Under the pieces are notes generated by a model. That model was given only the letters and a program-made list of their open reading frames with translations. It was not told the origin of the DNA and did no database searches. DNA of 64,000 nt from Nitrospirota bacterium (GTDB taxonomy: Bacteria > Nitrospirota > Thermodesulfovibrionia > Thermodesulfovibrionales > SM23-35), in NCBI GenBank assembly GCA_040754395.1, contig JBFMCL010000013.1, positions 1 through 64,000 on the forward strand, read 5' to 3'. A program made the translations under genes and the position numbers. Position 1 is the stretch's first letter; each line of letters begins with the position of its first letter. Shown here piece by piece: positions 35,698-44,237 of this stretch.

Positions 35698-36783
35698 ATG
35701 ATCAATGAGGCCGCAGTTAGGGCATACCTTTTCCAGATATTTTCGGATGTGATGCATATGGAGGTTTCCAAGCTCGGATCAGGTGTCCAGGGGTCCGGGT
35801 TTCTCATAGAGATGCAAACGTCTTCAGGCATACGGTCGTATGTGGTAAAAACACTCATCCCGGAAGGACTTGGGCATGATTATCCTTCGGACAGGGCAGC
35901 TGTTTTTCTGCTTGACCTCGATGAGTACAAGAATCTTCCGGGGCATGTGAGGGCGGTTGATGTGCTGTCAGAGATGGAGGACGGTTCCATAAAATCCATC
36001 GGCGGAGGAAAGGAATATTATCTTTTGATGGAACGGGCAGAAGGGGCACATTATTTTCATGACCTTGCCGCGTATGCAAACAAGACGCACCTTGGAGACA
36101 GAGATAGACAAAGGATACACGCGATGGCCTCGTATCTGGCCGGAATTCATGCGGTAAAAAAAGATTCAAGGGCCCTTTATTGGAGAAAGCTGAGGGACAC
36201 AGTCGGACATGGAGAGTGTCTGATGGGGGTATTTGACACCTATCCTGACGGAACCCTGACATATGAAGACATGGCTGATGTCATAAAAAAATCGGTAGAC
36301 TGGTATGCGAGACTGAAACCGAAATATGCAAGGCTCTCACAGATACACGGGGATTTCCATCCCGGCAATATATGGTTTAAAGAAGCATATGGATCGCCTC
36401 TCACGCCCGGTGCAGAAAAGACTGGTGATACTGAATTCGTTCTTCTTGACAGAAGCAGGGGGCCGTGGGGTGAACCGGCGGATGATGTAACTGCACTCAC
36501 GATAAATTATATTTTCTTCTCTATAAAACAGTATGGCGATATAAGAGGAGCGTATCTTGAAGGGTTGGAGTTTTTTCTTGATGAATATATAAAGGAATCC
36601 GGAGATACGGATATGCCCGGAATTGTCGCGCCCTTTTTTGCCTTCCGCGGCGCCGTTGTCGCAAACCCCGTCTTCTATCCTGAGATTACACCAGAACAAC
36701 GGACACGCATCTTCAGATTTGTCCACAGTGTACTTGATACCGAAAGATTTAAGATCGAAAACGTTAATGATTATCTGAAGTAA
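35698..36783 (+). CDS. Aminoglycoside phosphotransferase/choline-kinase-like protein
   Basis: A 361-residue kinase-fold protein. The catalytic loop IHGDFHPGNIWF and metal site LLDRSRGPWGEPADD are intact; GSGVQGSGFLIEM is the nucleotide loop and YYLLMERAEG the hinge. The APH superfamily phosphorylates small molecules such as choline, homoserine, sugars or antibiotics. It follows the PfkB kinase by 57 nt on the same strand, so the two could act in one salvage route. No resistance context is present. Confidence 0.8.
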   Translation: MINEAAVRAYLFQIFSDVMHMEVSKLGSGVQGSGFLIEMQTSSGIRSYVVKTLIPEGLGHDYPSDRAAVFLLDLDEYKNLPGHVRAVDVLSEMEDGSIKSIGGGKEYYLLMERAEGAHYFHDLAAYANKTHLGDRDRQRIHAMASYLAGIHAVKKDSRALYWRKLRDTVGHGECLMGVFDTYPDGTLTYEDMADVIKKSVDWYARLKPKYARLSQIHGDFHPGNIWFKEAYGSPLTPGAEKTGDTEFVLLDRSRGPWGEPADDVTALTINYIFFSIKQYGDIRGAYLEGLEFFLDEYIKESGDTDMPGIVAPFFAFRGAVVANPVFYPEITPEQRTRIFRFVHSVLDTERFKIENVNDYLK

Positions 36784-36873
36784 CGTGGGAATCCGTGTTT
36801 CCTGCTTTTCCTGATCCGGAAGCGGGAACTGAAACTTTTTCTCCGTATGTGCACACTTTGACCGAGTACATTG

Positions 36874-36879
36874 TATAAT
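36874..36879 (+). promoter_or_regulatory. -10 box next to the PilZ-receiver start
   Basis: TATAAT lies 9 nt before ATG 36889, predicting a 3-nt leader. GGAG (36881-36884) would then fall upstream of +1. No good -35 is present at 17-18 nt. Confidence 0.4.
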
Positions 36880-36888
36880 AGGAGCCTG

Positions 36889-37599
36889 ATGGATAACCAG
36901 TCCCCAAGAGAACGCAGGCAATTCAGGAGATACCCTTTCAGGGAAGATGTGCTGATTGACGGGATAATGCAGGCTTCGAGCATTGATATCAGTGAAGGCG
37001 GCATGTATCTCTGTGCAGTACAGCAATTCAATCAGGGAGATGCAATTGACGTAACAATACCCTTCAGAGGAGAGAAAATAAAAGTTAAGGCAAGGGTTCA
37101 GTATTTTCAGGCGGGTATCGGGATGGGTGTCATGTTTATCGAATTGACCGAAGAGCAGAAGGCAAAGCTCCGGGGATTAATTGAGAGTATCACCGCAGAA
37201 CCGGACACGATAAAAATCGAAAAAAAGATCCTTCTGATTGAAGATAACGAAAAACTGCGGAGCCAGCTGAAGAGCAGGCTTTCGTCGGAAGGATTCACTG
37301 TGAAAGAGGCATCTGACGGTATAGACGCGATGAGGAGCCTTGCTGAATTTTCTCCCGACCTCATAATCCTTGACTTGTTCATGGAAAAAATGGATGGGTT
37401 CAAAGTGCTTTCCATATTGAAATTGCACCCGATCTGGAAGGATTTGCCGGTGATTGTCTGTTCGGGGCGCGGTACAGACGATGTCATCCGGAAGGTTATT
37501 GACGCGGGTGCGGATGAGTTTCTCAATAAAATGGTAACATCACCCACGAAGTTAATTCAAGTCACTAAGGCTGTTTTACAGAGGAAACCGAAAGACTAA
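36889..37599 (+). CDS. PilZ-receiver fusion protein
   Basis: A 236-residue protein. The N-terminal PilZ domain (about 1-105) has the cyclic di-GMP motifs RRQFRRYPFRED and SIDISEGGMYL. A receiver domain covers about 112-235: ILLIEDNEKLR (acidic pocket), LIILDLFMEKMDGF with the phospho-Asp, VIVCSGRG and the switch Lys in LNKMV. It would join cyclic di-GMP binding with phosphorelay input and has no separate output domain. ATG 36889 is chosen over the TTG at 36871, which lies just upstream of the -10 box. The GAF kinase at 6.2 kb or the GGDEF at 30.2 kb are possible partners. Confidence 0.88.
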   Translation: MDNQSPRERRQFRRYPFREDVLIDGIMQASSIDISEGGMYLCAVQQFNQGDAIDVTIPFRGEKIKVKARVQYFQAGIGMGVMFIELTEEQKAKLRGLIESITAEPDTIKIEKKILLIEDNEKLRSQLKSRLSSEGFTVKEASDGIDAMRSLAEFSPDLIILDLFMEKMDGFKVLSILKLHPIWKDLPVIVCSGRGTDDVIRKVIDAGADEFLNKMVTSPTKLIQVTKAVLQRKPKD

Positions 37600-37676
37600 A
37601 GTGCCCCCCTGTACTGATTGATCAAAAAATCAGTGAATTATTCGACTACCACAGATTACTCATGAAACGTGGAATA

Positions 37677-37801
37677 GCAGAAGAGATGCAGTATCATCGC
37701 TCATTCTCGGTCTGCGTTGCAGACCTCCGAGGTACAGAGTGTTCTTCGCTTTAAGGCATCGAACACTCTGTAAATCCGCGCTGATACCGCATCTCTTCTG
37801 C
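37677..37801. repeat. 125-nt cloverleaf-like inverted-repeat element
   Basis: The arms 37677-37700 and 37778-37801 pair at 22 of 24 positions (GCAGAAGAGATGC at the outer end is perfect). Inside are two hairpins: 37706-37731 (CTCGG-TCTGC / GCAGA-CCGAG with a 3-nt bulge) and 37734-37771 (an 11-bp perfect stem, ACAGAGTGTTC/GAACACTCTGT, 16-nt loop). It lies between convergent genes. No T tract or open frame is present. It could be a structured RNA, a MITE or REP-like DNA element, or a transcription barrier. Confidence 0.7.
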
Positions 37802-37831
37802 ATTGAGTAAAAAATTTATGAATAATACAGG

Positions 37832-38506
37832 CTAAGGCGAAAAACGTATGTATTTGTTCCAGCAGCTGAAAAGCTCTCCTGTTGCAATGACGTCACCGAC
37901 GCAGTATTTGGCGATATCAAGACATCGTCCTGCCTTGTAGAGATCTTTTATCTCATATCCGGTGATGCCGCTTTCCTTCGGGCTTTTTATGCCAAAGGCC
38001 CTGCACCACATATCGAGACTGAACCTTCTGCGGAAAGAACCATAGAATGTAAGCTGGTCAAGAAGATCTATGTGTGCATCATTGTATCTCCCCGGCATCA
38101 AATCTTTTGTAGGTTTGATACTGTGTACGGCAGAGCGAATCAGGATAAAAGGACAGTCAAACCCCCTGCCATTGAATGTTATGATCTGATGATATTTTCT
38201 TACGATCTTCCAGAATTTCTCGAGGATATCCTTTTCTGTTCCTGTTTCATAGACAATGTTATCTTCTTCAAAGGGGAGGAGCGGCGCACCGGTAGTCTGA
38301 AAAAACGCATACCCTTTCTGCAGGTCAGGGTCAAATAGCCCTATCGTAACTATTTCAGCTGTCAGCGGATACAAAGAGAGACGGTTCCTGATCTCTTCCT
38401 TCTCTTCTTCGGTCCCGGCATTCTTCATGAGGTATTCCTGTACAGGTATCTCGAGAGATTCGAAATCCTTCCCGACGGTCTCAATGTCGAAGATTATCCT
38501 GGACAT
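37832..38506 (-). CDS. 3'-5' exonuclease of the PolB-exonuclease-like (RNase H-fold) family
   Basis: A 224-residue protein. Exo I motif MSRIIFDIETVG, Exo II FNGRGFDCPFILIRS, DAHIDLLDQL, and Exo III KYCVGDVIATGEL with its Asp match the predicted 3'-5' exonucleases of COG3298. It likely trims DNA or RNA ends in repair. ATG 38506 begins at the exonuclease core; upstream codons are not family-like. TATAAT at 38522-38517 lies 10 nt before the ATG, giving a leader of about 4 nt. Confidence 0.85.
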   Translation of the reverse strand: MSRIIFDIETVGKDFESLEIPVQEYLMKNAGTEEEKEEIRNRLSLYPLTAEIVTIGLFDPDLQKGYAFFQTTGAPLLPFEEDNIVYETGTEKDILEKFWKIVRKYHQIITFNGRGFDCPFILIRSAVHSIKPTKDLMPGRYNDAHIDLLDQLTFYGSFRRRFSLDMWCRAFGIKSPKESGITGYEIKDLYKAGRCLDIAKYCVGDVIATGELFSCWNKYIRFSP

Positions 38507-38516
38507 AGTGATACCT

Positions 38517-38522
38517 ATTATA
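38517..38522 (-). promoter_or_regulatory. -10 box of the exonuclease gene
   Basis: Perfect TATAAT on the minus strand with TGGAAA 18 nt upstream as a poor -35. The predicted +1 is about 4 nt before the start codon. Confidence 0.4.
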
Positions 38523-38693
38523 ACTATCCCTGTTTCTGAGTTTCCAGAAAAAAGTCCCAAAAACAGGATAGTTCACATAAGTGGATTCAGGAAATCCGGA
38601 AAAATTTCCCAAAACATCAAGAGTATCCTCATATAAGAAACTTTGACGCTTTCGCTGTCAGAAAACTTGCTGACATTATTCAAAAAAATCATC

Positions 38694-38709
38694 TGGCACA
38701 GATAATGCT
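38694..38709 (+). promoter_or_regulatory. Sigma54 promoter of the DUF6600 gene
   Basis: TGGCAC (38694-38699) and TGCT (38706-38709) have the -24 GG and -12 GC exactly 12 nt apart. The site lies 62 nt before the start codon in a 265-nt intergenic region with no gene. The leader keeps a GAGGAGG ribosome site. Confidence 0.65.
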
Positions 38710-38771
38710 TAAAAATAGTGAGCGCCTGAATTGTATACCGAAAAACCTAATTCTCATAAGAGGAGGTATAC

Positions 38772-40847
38772 ATGAAAAAACAAATGATTATCTGTACAAT
38801 GCTGTTTTTGCTGCTGTGCTTTGGTGTTCCTGCACATGCCGATATTCTCGGAACAGCCCGTCTCAGTCTCATGCAGGGAGAAGTCCTTGTGCTTACCCAA
38901 GATACGGGAGATGAATGGATTGCTGCCTCAATCAATATGCCGTTAATGCCAGGGGACAGATTGTGGGTTCCTGAAGGAAGCAGGGCGGAAATCCAGTTTG
39001 ACGGCGGCACGTATCTGCGCGCTGACAGCTTTACCGAAGTCGGTATTACCGGCATAAGGAGGGACAGAAGCGGGATCGTGATACAGGTGGCAATTCCCCA
39101 GGGAAAGATCTATGTGAGATACAGGGACTCCTCGGGAAGCAATACGGTATTCCAGGCGGATACCCCATTGGTATCCGTTATGGCATACAGGTCATCGAAA
39201 TTCGGAATTGATGTATACGAAAACGGCTATACCGAAGTTTCTTCGCTGGATGGAACCGTATTTGTAGAAAGCAAAAACGGTAATACAAGGCTAAGCGAAG
39301 GGCATATGCTTGCCGTTGGAGAGAACAGCTATGCACAGCTTTCTCCTTTACGGCCGAAGGATGACTGGGCAAGGTGGAACAGTACACGGGATACCAGGTT
39401 TGCGCGCGCTGTCAGTTCACGATATCTTCCTCCGGAGCTCGGTATCTACAGCTGTGATTTTGATGACCATGGCCGATGGACGTATATATCGCATTATGGA
39501 TATGTGTGGGCTCCCTCTGTTGTTGTGACAAACTGGTCTCCATATAGGTCAGGACGGTGGGTATGGCGTCATGGGGAATACGTCTGGATATCGTATGAAC
39601 CATGGGGCTGGGTTCCCTATCATTACGGGAGATGGGCATTCAGGACAGGAACTGGATGGTTTTGGGTACCTCCTCCTGCGAATGCAGTAGTATGGACCCC
39701 CGGCCTCGTTGCCTGGATCTACACCCCGACATACGTCTCCTGGGTTCCTCTTGCCCCGGGGGAGATATACTACGGATACGGCAATTATGGTCCGCACAGC
39801 GTCAACCTGACAAAGGTCAATATCAAGAACGTGAATATCACAAACATCTACGTGAACGCAAGAGTGAAAAACGCGGTAACTGTTGTCAGCAGGGACACCT
39901 TCGTTACAGGAAAGAAGGTCAAGGTTATCAATGCCCCTGATAATCCTTTTCTTGCCGGAATCAGGGGATTTCCCGGCAGACCTGACATTAAGCCGGTCAG
40001 GATAAGTGTCATGCCATATCCGGAACGGTCAGTGCCCGCAAAAATTTTGCCGGCACGGAAACTGACGGAAAAAGTCTGGGGATATGGAATGCATAAAAGG
40101 CCTGTTGCGATACAAGAGAATACCTCGGTATTCAAGAGGGGCAGCCCTGCGGTTCCGATGAAGATCGTGAAGACCAAGCGTCCAAAACAAATTGTTCCTC
40201 AGAAAAAGACGGGCACTGAGAGATCTGCTGTCAGAACAGATATGCCCGGGAATCTGGGCCAGATGCAGAAAGGAAGAAACGGAAGTGCATATGATCAGAA
40301 GGGAGTGCCGGAAATACCTGTGGTGAAAAGGCAGATTCCGGAAAGGCCGGAGAAAGTGCCGAAAAAGCAGACAGGCAATGCAGCAACACAGGCACATGAA
40401 CCAGGGAGTGTAATGGAACAGAAGCGAACAGCCGAACGACCGAAGTCTGCTCCAAAAGAAAGAACCGGGAACCCGTCATTACGGCAGCAAGAGCTGCGTA
40501 CTCCCGGGATGCAGGGTGCTGTGCAGGAAAAGCGGAAAAGCGTACAAAAGGAACACATCGGCAGGCTGCCGGCAGGACAAGAGAAACGGGAGAAGCTGCA
40601 GGCGCAGATGAAGACCCGGGAACACGCAAAAACAGTACGGGGAGGAAGGACGATGCCGCAATCTGTACAGCAGGGAGGAATGGGACTGCAGCTCCAGAAG
40701 AAGCCAAAAGAAACGCCTTCTGGTAGTTCAGCCAGAGACGGAGGCGGATATTTTTCTCACGGGAAAGGACAGGGCACAGAAGAAGAGAAGACGGTGGAGA
40801 ATCTTTTCAAACCAGGGAAGAATACGGCCAATTTTCTTCCTCGGTGA
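38772..40847 (+). CDS. Exported FecR-like / DUF6600 protein with a basic Gln-Pro-rich tail
   Basis: A 691-residue secreted protein. Signal peptide residues 1-23. A FecR-like beta domain (about 30-195: GSRAEIQFDGGTYLRADS) precedes a tryptophan-rich region (about 225-345) with repeats such as YGYVWAPSV, GRWVWRHGEYVWISYEPWGW and YHYGRWAF, the DUF6600 signature. Residues 440-691 are low-complexity, rich in K, R, Q, P and G, and probably disordered. It probably sits in the periplasm or cell surface. Sigma54 control suggests conditional expression. Function unknown. Confidence 0.8.
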   Translation: MKKQMIICTMLFLLLCFGVPAHADILGTARLSLMQGEVLVLTQDTGDEWIAASINMPLMPGDRLWVPEGSRAEIQFDGGTYLRADSFTEVGITGIRRDRSGIVIQVAIPQGKIYVRYRDSSGSNTVFQADTPLVSVMAYRSSKFGIDVYENGYTEVSSLDGTVFVESKNGNTRLSEGHMLAVGENSYAQLSPLRPKDDWARWNSTRDTRFARAVSSRYLPPELGIYSCDFDDHGRWTYISHYGYVWAPSVVVTNWSPYRSGRWVWRHGEYVWISYEPWGWVPYHYGRWAFRTGTGWFWVPPPANAVVWTPGLVAWIYTPTYVSWVPLAPGEIYYGYGNYGPHSVNLTKVNIKNVNITNIYVNARVKNAVTVVSRDTFVTGKKVKVINAPDNPFLAGIRGFPGRPDIKPVRISVMPYPERSVPAKILPARKLTEKVWGYGMHKRPVAIQENTSVFKRGSPAVPMKIVKTKRPKQIVPQKKTGTERSAVRTDMPGNLGQMQKGRNGSAYDQKGVPEIPVVKRQIPERPEKVPKKQTGNAATQAHEPGSVMEQKRTAERPKSAPKERTGNPSLRQQELRTPGMQGAVQEKRKSVQKEHIGRLPAGQEKREKLQAQMKTREHAKTVRGGRTMPQSVQQGGMGLQLQKKPKETPSGSSARDGGGYFSHGKGQGTEEEKTVENLFKPGKNTANFLPR

Positions 40848-40908
40848 GAGACACTCGTACGGAATAAAAGGTATTGTGATAACGTGAAAACGCATAGTAA
40901 AAACCATG

Positions 40909-40969
40909 TGCACGGGGTATCATCCCCCGTGCATATCTGCAGCCCCTTTGCCTGCATACCATGCAGGCA
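40909..40969. terminator. Tandem hairpins between convergent genes
   Basis: TGCACGGGG (40909-40917) pairs with CCCCGTGCA (40925-40933). TGCCTGCAT (40949-40957) pairs with ATGCAGGCA (40961-40969) around ACC. No T tracts follow, so termination is inferred only from position. Confidence 0.4.
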
Positions 40970-40974
40970 TGCAG

Positions 40975-41595
40975 CTATTCCAGTATGAGATCTTCAAGCC
41001 TCAGCCTTTTCCTCGGTCGAGGAGACTCATCCGGGTATCCCAGCGGGAGCAGGGCTACAACAAATATATTCTCGTCCCAGCCAAAAATATCACGAATCTT
41101 CTGTTCGTCGATCAGCCGGACCCAGCAACTGCCAAGACCGAAGTCAAGTGCCCTCAGAACCATGTGTTCAACCGCAATGGCAACATTGAAAGCAATCCTG
41201 GACCCAAGCTGTTCTTTGCTCATGAGGTTCAACTGGGAATCCATCTGTTCTGCCCGGCTGAGGAGTATTTTGATAATTCTGTTCTGGACGGCACCTGTTC
41301 TGCCGAGATCCTGGATTCCCGACACCATGCCTTCCAGATAGCCTCTTATATCAGCGCAGCATACAAATACTGCCGGAGCATTTGCGATAAACATCTGTCC
41401 GAAAGCTGCTTCAGACAGAGCTGTTTTGGTATTGCTGTCAGTGACAATTTTGAATCGCCATGGCTGGGCATTACATCCTGACGGAGCAAGTCGCGCAGCA
41501 TCGAGGACAGCCGTTATGCATTCATCGGGTACAGAATCAGGCTTGAATCTTCTGATGCTTCGTCTTCTCTCTATTGCATCTTTCGTCAGCAGCAT
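40975..41595 (-). CDS. Nitroreductase-family flavoprotein
   Basis: A 206-residue FMN enzyme. RRRSIRRFKPDSVPDE is the N-terminal FMN-phosphate motif; ARLAPSGCNAQPWRF and FGLGSCWVRL follow. The family reduces nitro compounds, quinones or flavins with NAD(P)H. It lies 62 nt after ctpA on the same strand and lacks a visible ribosome site. Physiological substrate unknown. Confidence 0.88.
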   Translation of the reverse strand: MLLTKDAIERRRSIRRFKPDSVPDECITAVLDAARLAPSGCNAQPWRFKIVTDSNTKTALSEAAFGQMFIANAPAVFVCCADIRGYLEGMVSGIQDLGRTGAVQNRIIKILLSRAEQMDSQLNLMSKEQLGSRIAFNVAIAVEHMVLRALDFGLGSCWVRLIDEQKIRDIFGWDENIFVVALLPLGYPDESPRPRKRLRLEDLILE

Positions 41596-41657
41596 GACCG
41601 TGTGAGTTTTTCGATATCCACGGAAACGGGGAGGCCTGCACTCACTGTCCGAATCCG

Positions 41658-42974
41658 CTATGAGGCTTTTGGCAGTTCCCTGAAGACGTTCCAGGTCTTC
41701 AGCAGGTCGATAGCCCTTTGCAGCTGAATATCCTCTTTCTCGTCAATCTCGATAGGTATCATTTCATCAGACCCTTCCTGAACGTCTTCGAAATCAAGCT
41801 GACCATTTTTCAGATGCCTTTCGAGATCTTTTTCTCTAATGACGGGCCGCCCTTTTTCCCCTTCCTTTAATTCCTGTTTCACCATGATATCGGGTGTAAT
41901 GCCGGTTGTCTGTATGGAAATGCCTTTGGGTGTGTAATACCGGGCTGTCGTTAGCCTGAGCGCTGAGCCGTCGGCAAGCGGGACCACTGACTGGACGGAT
42001 CCCTTGCCGAACGTCTGGGAACCGATCAGCACAGCCCTGTTCCAGTCTTTCAGCGCACCGGCAACGATCTCGGAAGCGCTTGCACTGCCCTGATTGACCA
42101 GTATTACCATGGGTAACTGGGTGTTTGCATTGTTTTTTCCGCTCCGATACTCAACCTTTTCACCTTTTTTGTCTTTCATGTAGACCACCAGTTTATCCGA
42201 AGGCAGGAACTGGCTTGAGACGTCAACAGCGCTGTTCAAAAGTCCCCCCGGATTGTTCCTCAGGTCAAGAATAAGAGAGCTGATCTTCTGTTTTACAAGA
42301 GATTGCATTGCATTCGAAAGATCAGACGAGGTCTGTTCCTGAAACTGAATTATCTTTACATACCCGATGGTATCTTCGATAACCTTCGATTTCACGCTCT
42401 TGATCTTGATTATCTGTCTCAAGATAGTGAAGTCTTTCGTTTCTTTCCAGCCTTCTCTCAGTATAGTGATCTTGACCGATGTTGAAGGAGCGCCTCTCAT
42501 CCTGCTGACGGCATCCTGAAGACTCATGTCCTTCGTGAATTCGTCATTGATCTTTATGATTTTATCAGCGGCCTTGATTCCTACCTTGTATGCAGGGGTA
42601 TCTTCTATCGGTGCGATAACCGTCAGCATGCCTTCTTTTATTCCTATCTGTATTCCAATTCCTCCGAATTCGCCTTTCGTATCAACCTGCATCTCCTTGA
42701 ACTGTTCTGGAGTCATAAAGGCAGAATGAGGATCGAGAGAATTCACCATTCCTTTAATAGCGCCGTAAATCAGGTCTTTTGGTTTGCTATCCTCGACGTA
42801 ATTTTTCCTTACCAGTGAAAGTGCCTCTGAAAATACCTTGAGCTCTTCATATCCTTCGACCTCAGCCTGTACACTGGTCAGTGTCCACCTTCCGATGAAG
42901 ATGCCTGCTGAGGCGACAAATAGTATAAGAAAAACCGTCAGGAGCGGTTTCTTGTCAAACATCCTTTTTCCCAT
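41658..42974 (-). CDS. ctpA: Carboxy-terminal processing protease (S41)
   Basis: A 438-residue periplasmic serine protease. An N-terminal signal anchor (about 9-27), PDZ domain (about 75-165: GGIGIQIGIKEGMLTVIAPI) and S41 core are visible. Catalytic Ser lies in GSASASEIVAGALKDW and Lys in FGKGSVQSV. Targets are cell-wall hydrolases and lipoprotein C-termini. ATG 42974 is used because GGAGG lies 9 nt ahead; earlier starts run into the envC 3' end. It is transcribed with ftsE-ftsX-envC, so it may control their partners. Confidence 0.94.
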   Translation of the reverse strand: MGKRMFDKKPLLTVFLILFVASAGIFIGRWTLTSVQAEVEGYEELKVFSEALSLVRKNYVEDSKPKDLIYGAIKGMVNSLDPHSAFMTPEQFKEMQVDTKGEFGGIGIQIGIKEGMLTVIAPIEDTPAYKVGIKAADKIIKINDEFTKDMSLQDAVSRMRGAPSTSVKITILREGWKETKDFTILRQIIKIKSVKSKVIEDTIGYVKIIQFQEQTSSDLSNAMQSLVKQKISSLILDLRNNPGGLLNSAVDVSSQFLPSDKLVVYMKDKKGEKVEYRSGKNNANTQLPMVILVNQGSASASEIVAGALKDWNRAVLIGSQTFGKGSVQSVVPLADGSALRLTTARYYTPKGISIQTTGITPDIMVKQELKEGEKGRPVIREKDLERHLKNGQLDFEDVQEGSDEMIPIEIDEKEDIQLQRAIDLLKTWNVFRELPKAS

Positions 42975-42994
42975 GCGTTTCATCCTCCAAAGCG

Positions 42995-44128
42995 TTATCG
43001 TCTCTGCAGCCACTGTAACGGGTCAAGTGGTTTGCCTTTATACCGGATTTCAAAATACAGGCCGTCGGAATTCACGATGCCGGAATTGCCTACACGTCCT
43101 ATGACATGCATTTCCTTTATTATATCTCCTACGTTTGCAAAAATCTCTGATAAACTTCCGTATAGGGAATGATACCCGTCTCCATGGTTAAGAATCACGA
43201 GCTGGCCGTACCCCTTGAACCATTCTGCGAAAACCACCTTGCCGCCATGCACGGATCGGGCCATTGCGTCTGGTGTCGCTTCAATAAAAGTGCCGCTCCT
43301 GAATATAGGGGTATTGAACTGAGGGTCTTTCTGAGAACCGTAACGGACGACTATCCTGCCGTCCACCGGCCAGGGGAGCTTCCCCTTGAGGGTTGAGAAG
43401 TTTTTGTCAGAGAGGATCTCCCTGCGTTCCCGTTCAGCCCTTTCTGATTCCCTGATGATTTCAAGGAGCTTTTTTGATGCCTGCTCCATCTCTTTCAGCA
43501 TCTTTGTATAGGAAGATTTTTCTTTTTTCACTGAAACAAGCAATATTTCTCTGTCCTCTTTTTTTTCTGCAAGGGATTGTTCCTCAGCGCTGACTTTTTC
43601 CCGGTTTCTGGAGAGTTCTTTTTTCAGGGTTACAAGTTTCTTTTCCTGTATGGTGAGATTCTCCAGATTCGCTTTGTAATCGTTCAATACTCTGTTTTCG
43701 CTGGTTGCAATAAACTGCAGATACTTGATATTCCTCATGACTTGAGAGATGTCCTCGGCACTCATGAACAGCATCATGGTGTCTGTGTAATTGCCGTATT
43801 TGTGAATGGACCTTATTTTCTGCTTGATCCACTCCCTGTGACTCTCGATTTTTCTTTTCTTCTCCGCAATTTCGCTCTCTACCCTGGCAATCTGGGACTC
43901 GGTTGCCTGAAGGCGTTTTCTGTATTTTCTGAGATCCGACTCAACTATCTTAAGCTGCTTGTTGATATTTTCTATCTCTGAGAGGACCGATGATTCTTTT
44001 TTCCTGGTCTGCTCGATTTTTCTCTTTTGTGAACGGATCTCTTTCTGTATCTGTTTGTATTCCTCCTGGGGTGTTTCGGCCAGAGAGCAGTGAGACGCCG
44101 GAAGGAGAAAGGGGAAGAGGAATACCAT
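42995..44128 (-). CDS. envC: EnvC-like murein hydrolase activator
   Basis: A 377-residue periplasmic protein. A long coiled coil covers about 22-240 and a LytM domain about 255-377 (GKLPWPVDGRIVVRYG). The zinc ligands of active LytM peptidases are missing: FRSGTFIEA replaces HxGxD and LYFEIR replaces HxHFE. This matches EnvC, which activates amidases and does not cleave itself. ATG 44128 gives a signal peptide without positive charge and no ribosome site. In-frame codons upstream from ATA 44170 add KFHALLILCSAY, so a non-AUG start is possible. FtsEX next to it is its known partner. Confidence 0.88.
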   Translation of the reverse strand: MVFLFPFLLPASHCSLAETPQEEYKQIQKEIRSQKRKIEQTRKKESSVLSEIENINKQLKIVESDLRKYRKRLQATESQIARVESEIAEKKRKIESHREWIKQKIRSIHKYGNYTDTMMLFMSAEDISQVMRNIKYLQFIATSENRVLNDYKANLENLTIQEKKLVTLKKELSRNREKVSAEEQSLAEKKEDREILLVSVKKEKSSYTKMLKEMEQASKKLLEIIRESERAERERREILSDKNFSTLKGKLPWPVDGRIVVRYGSQKDPQFNTPIFRSGTFIEATPDAMARSVHGGKVVFAEWFKGYGQLVILNHGDGYHSLYGSLSEIFANVGDIIKEMHVIGRVGNSGIVNSDGLYFEIRYKGKPLDPLQWLQRR

Positions 44129-44237
44129 GCAGTATGCAGAACACAGTATCAGCAGGGCGTGAAATTTTATTGCTCCCGCATACCGTATCCGCCTGTTTTT
44201 TCCTACGGAAAATCCCTTTTGTGTGCTGAAAAGGTAG

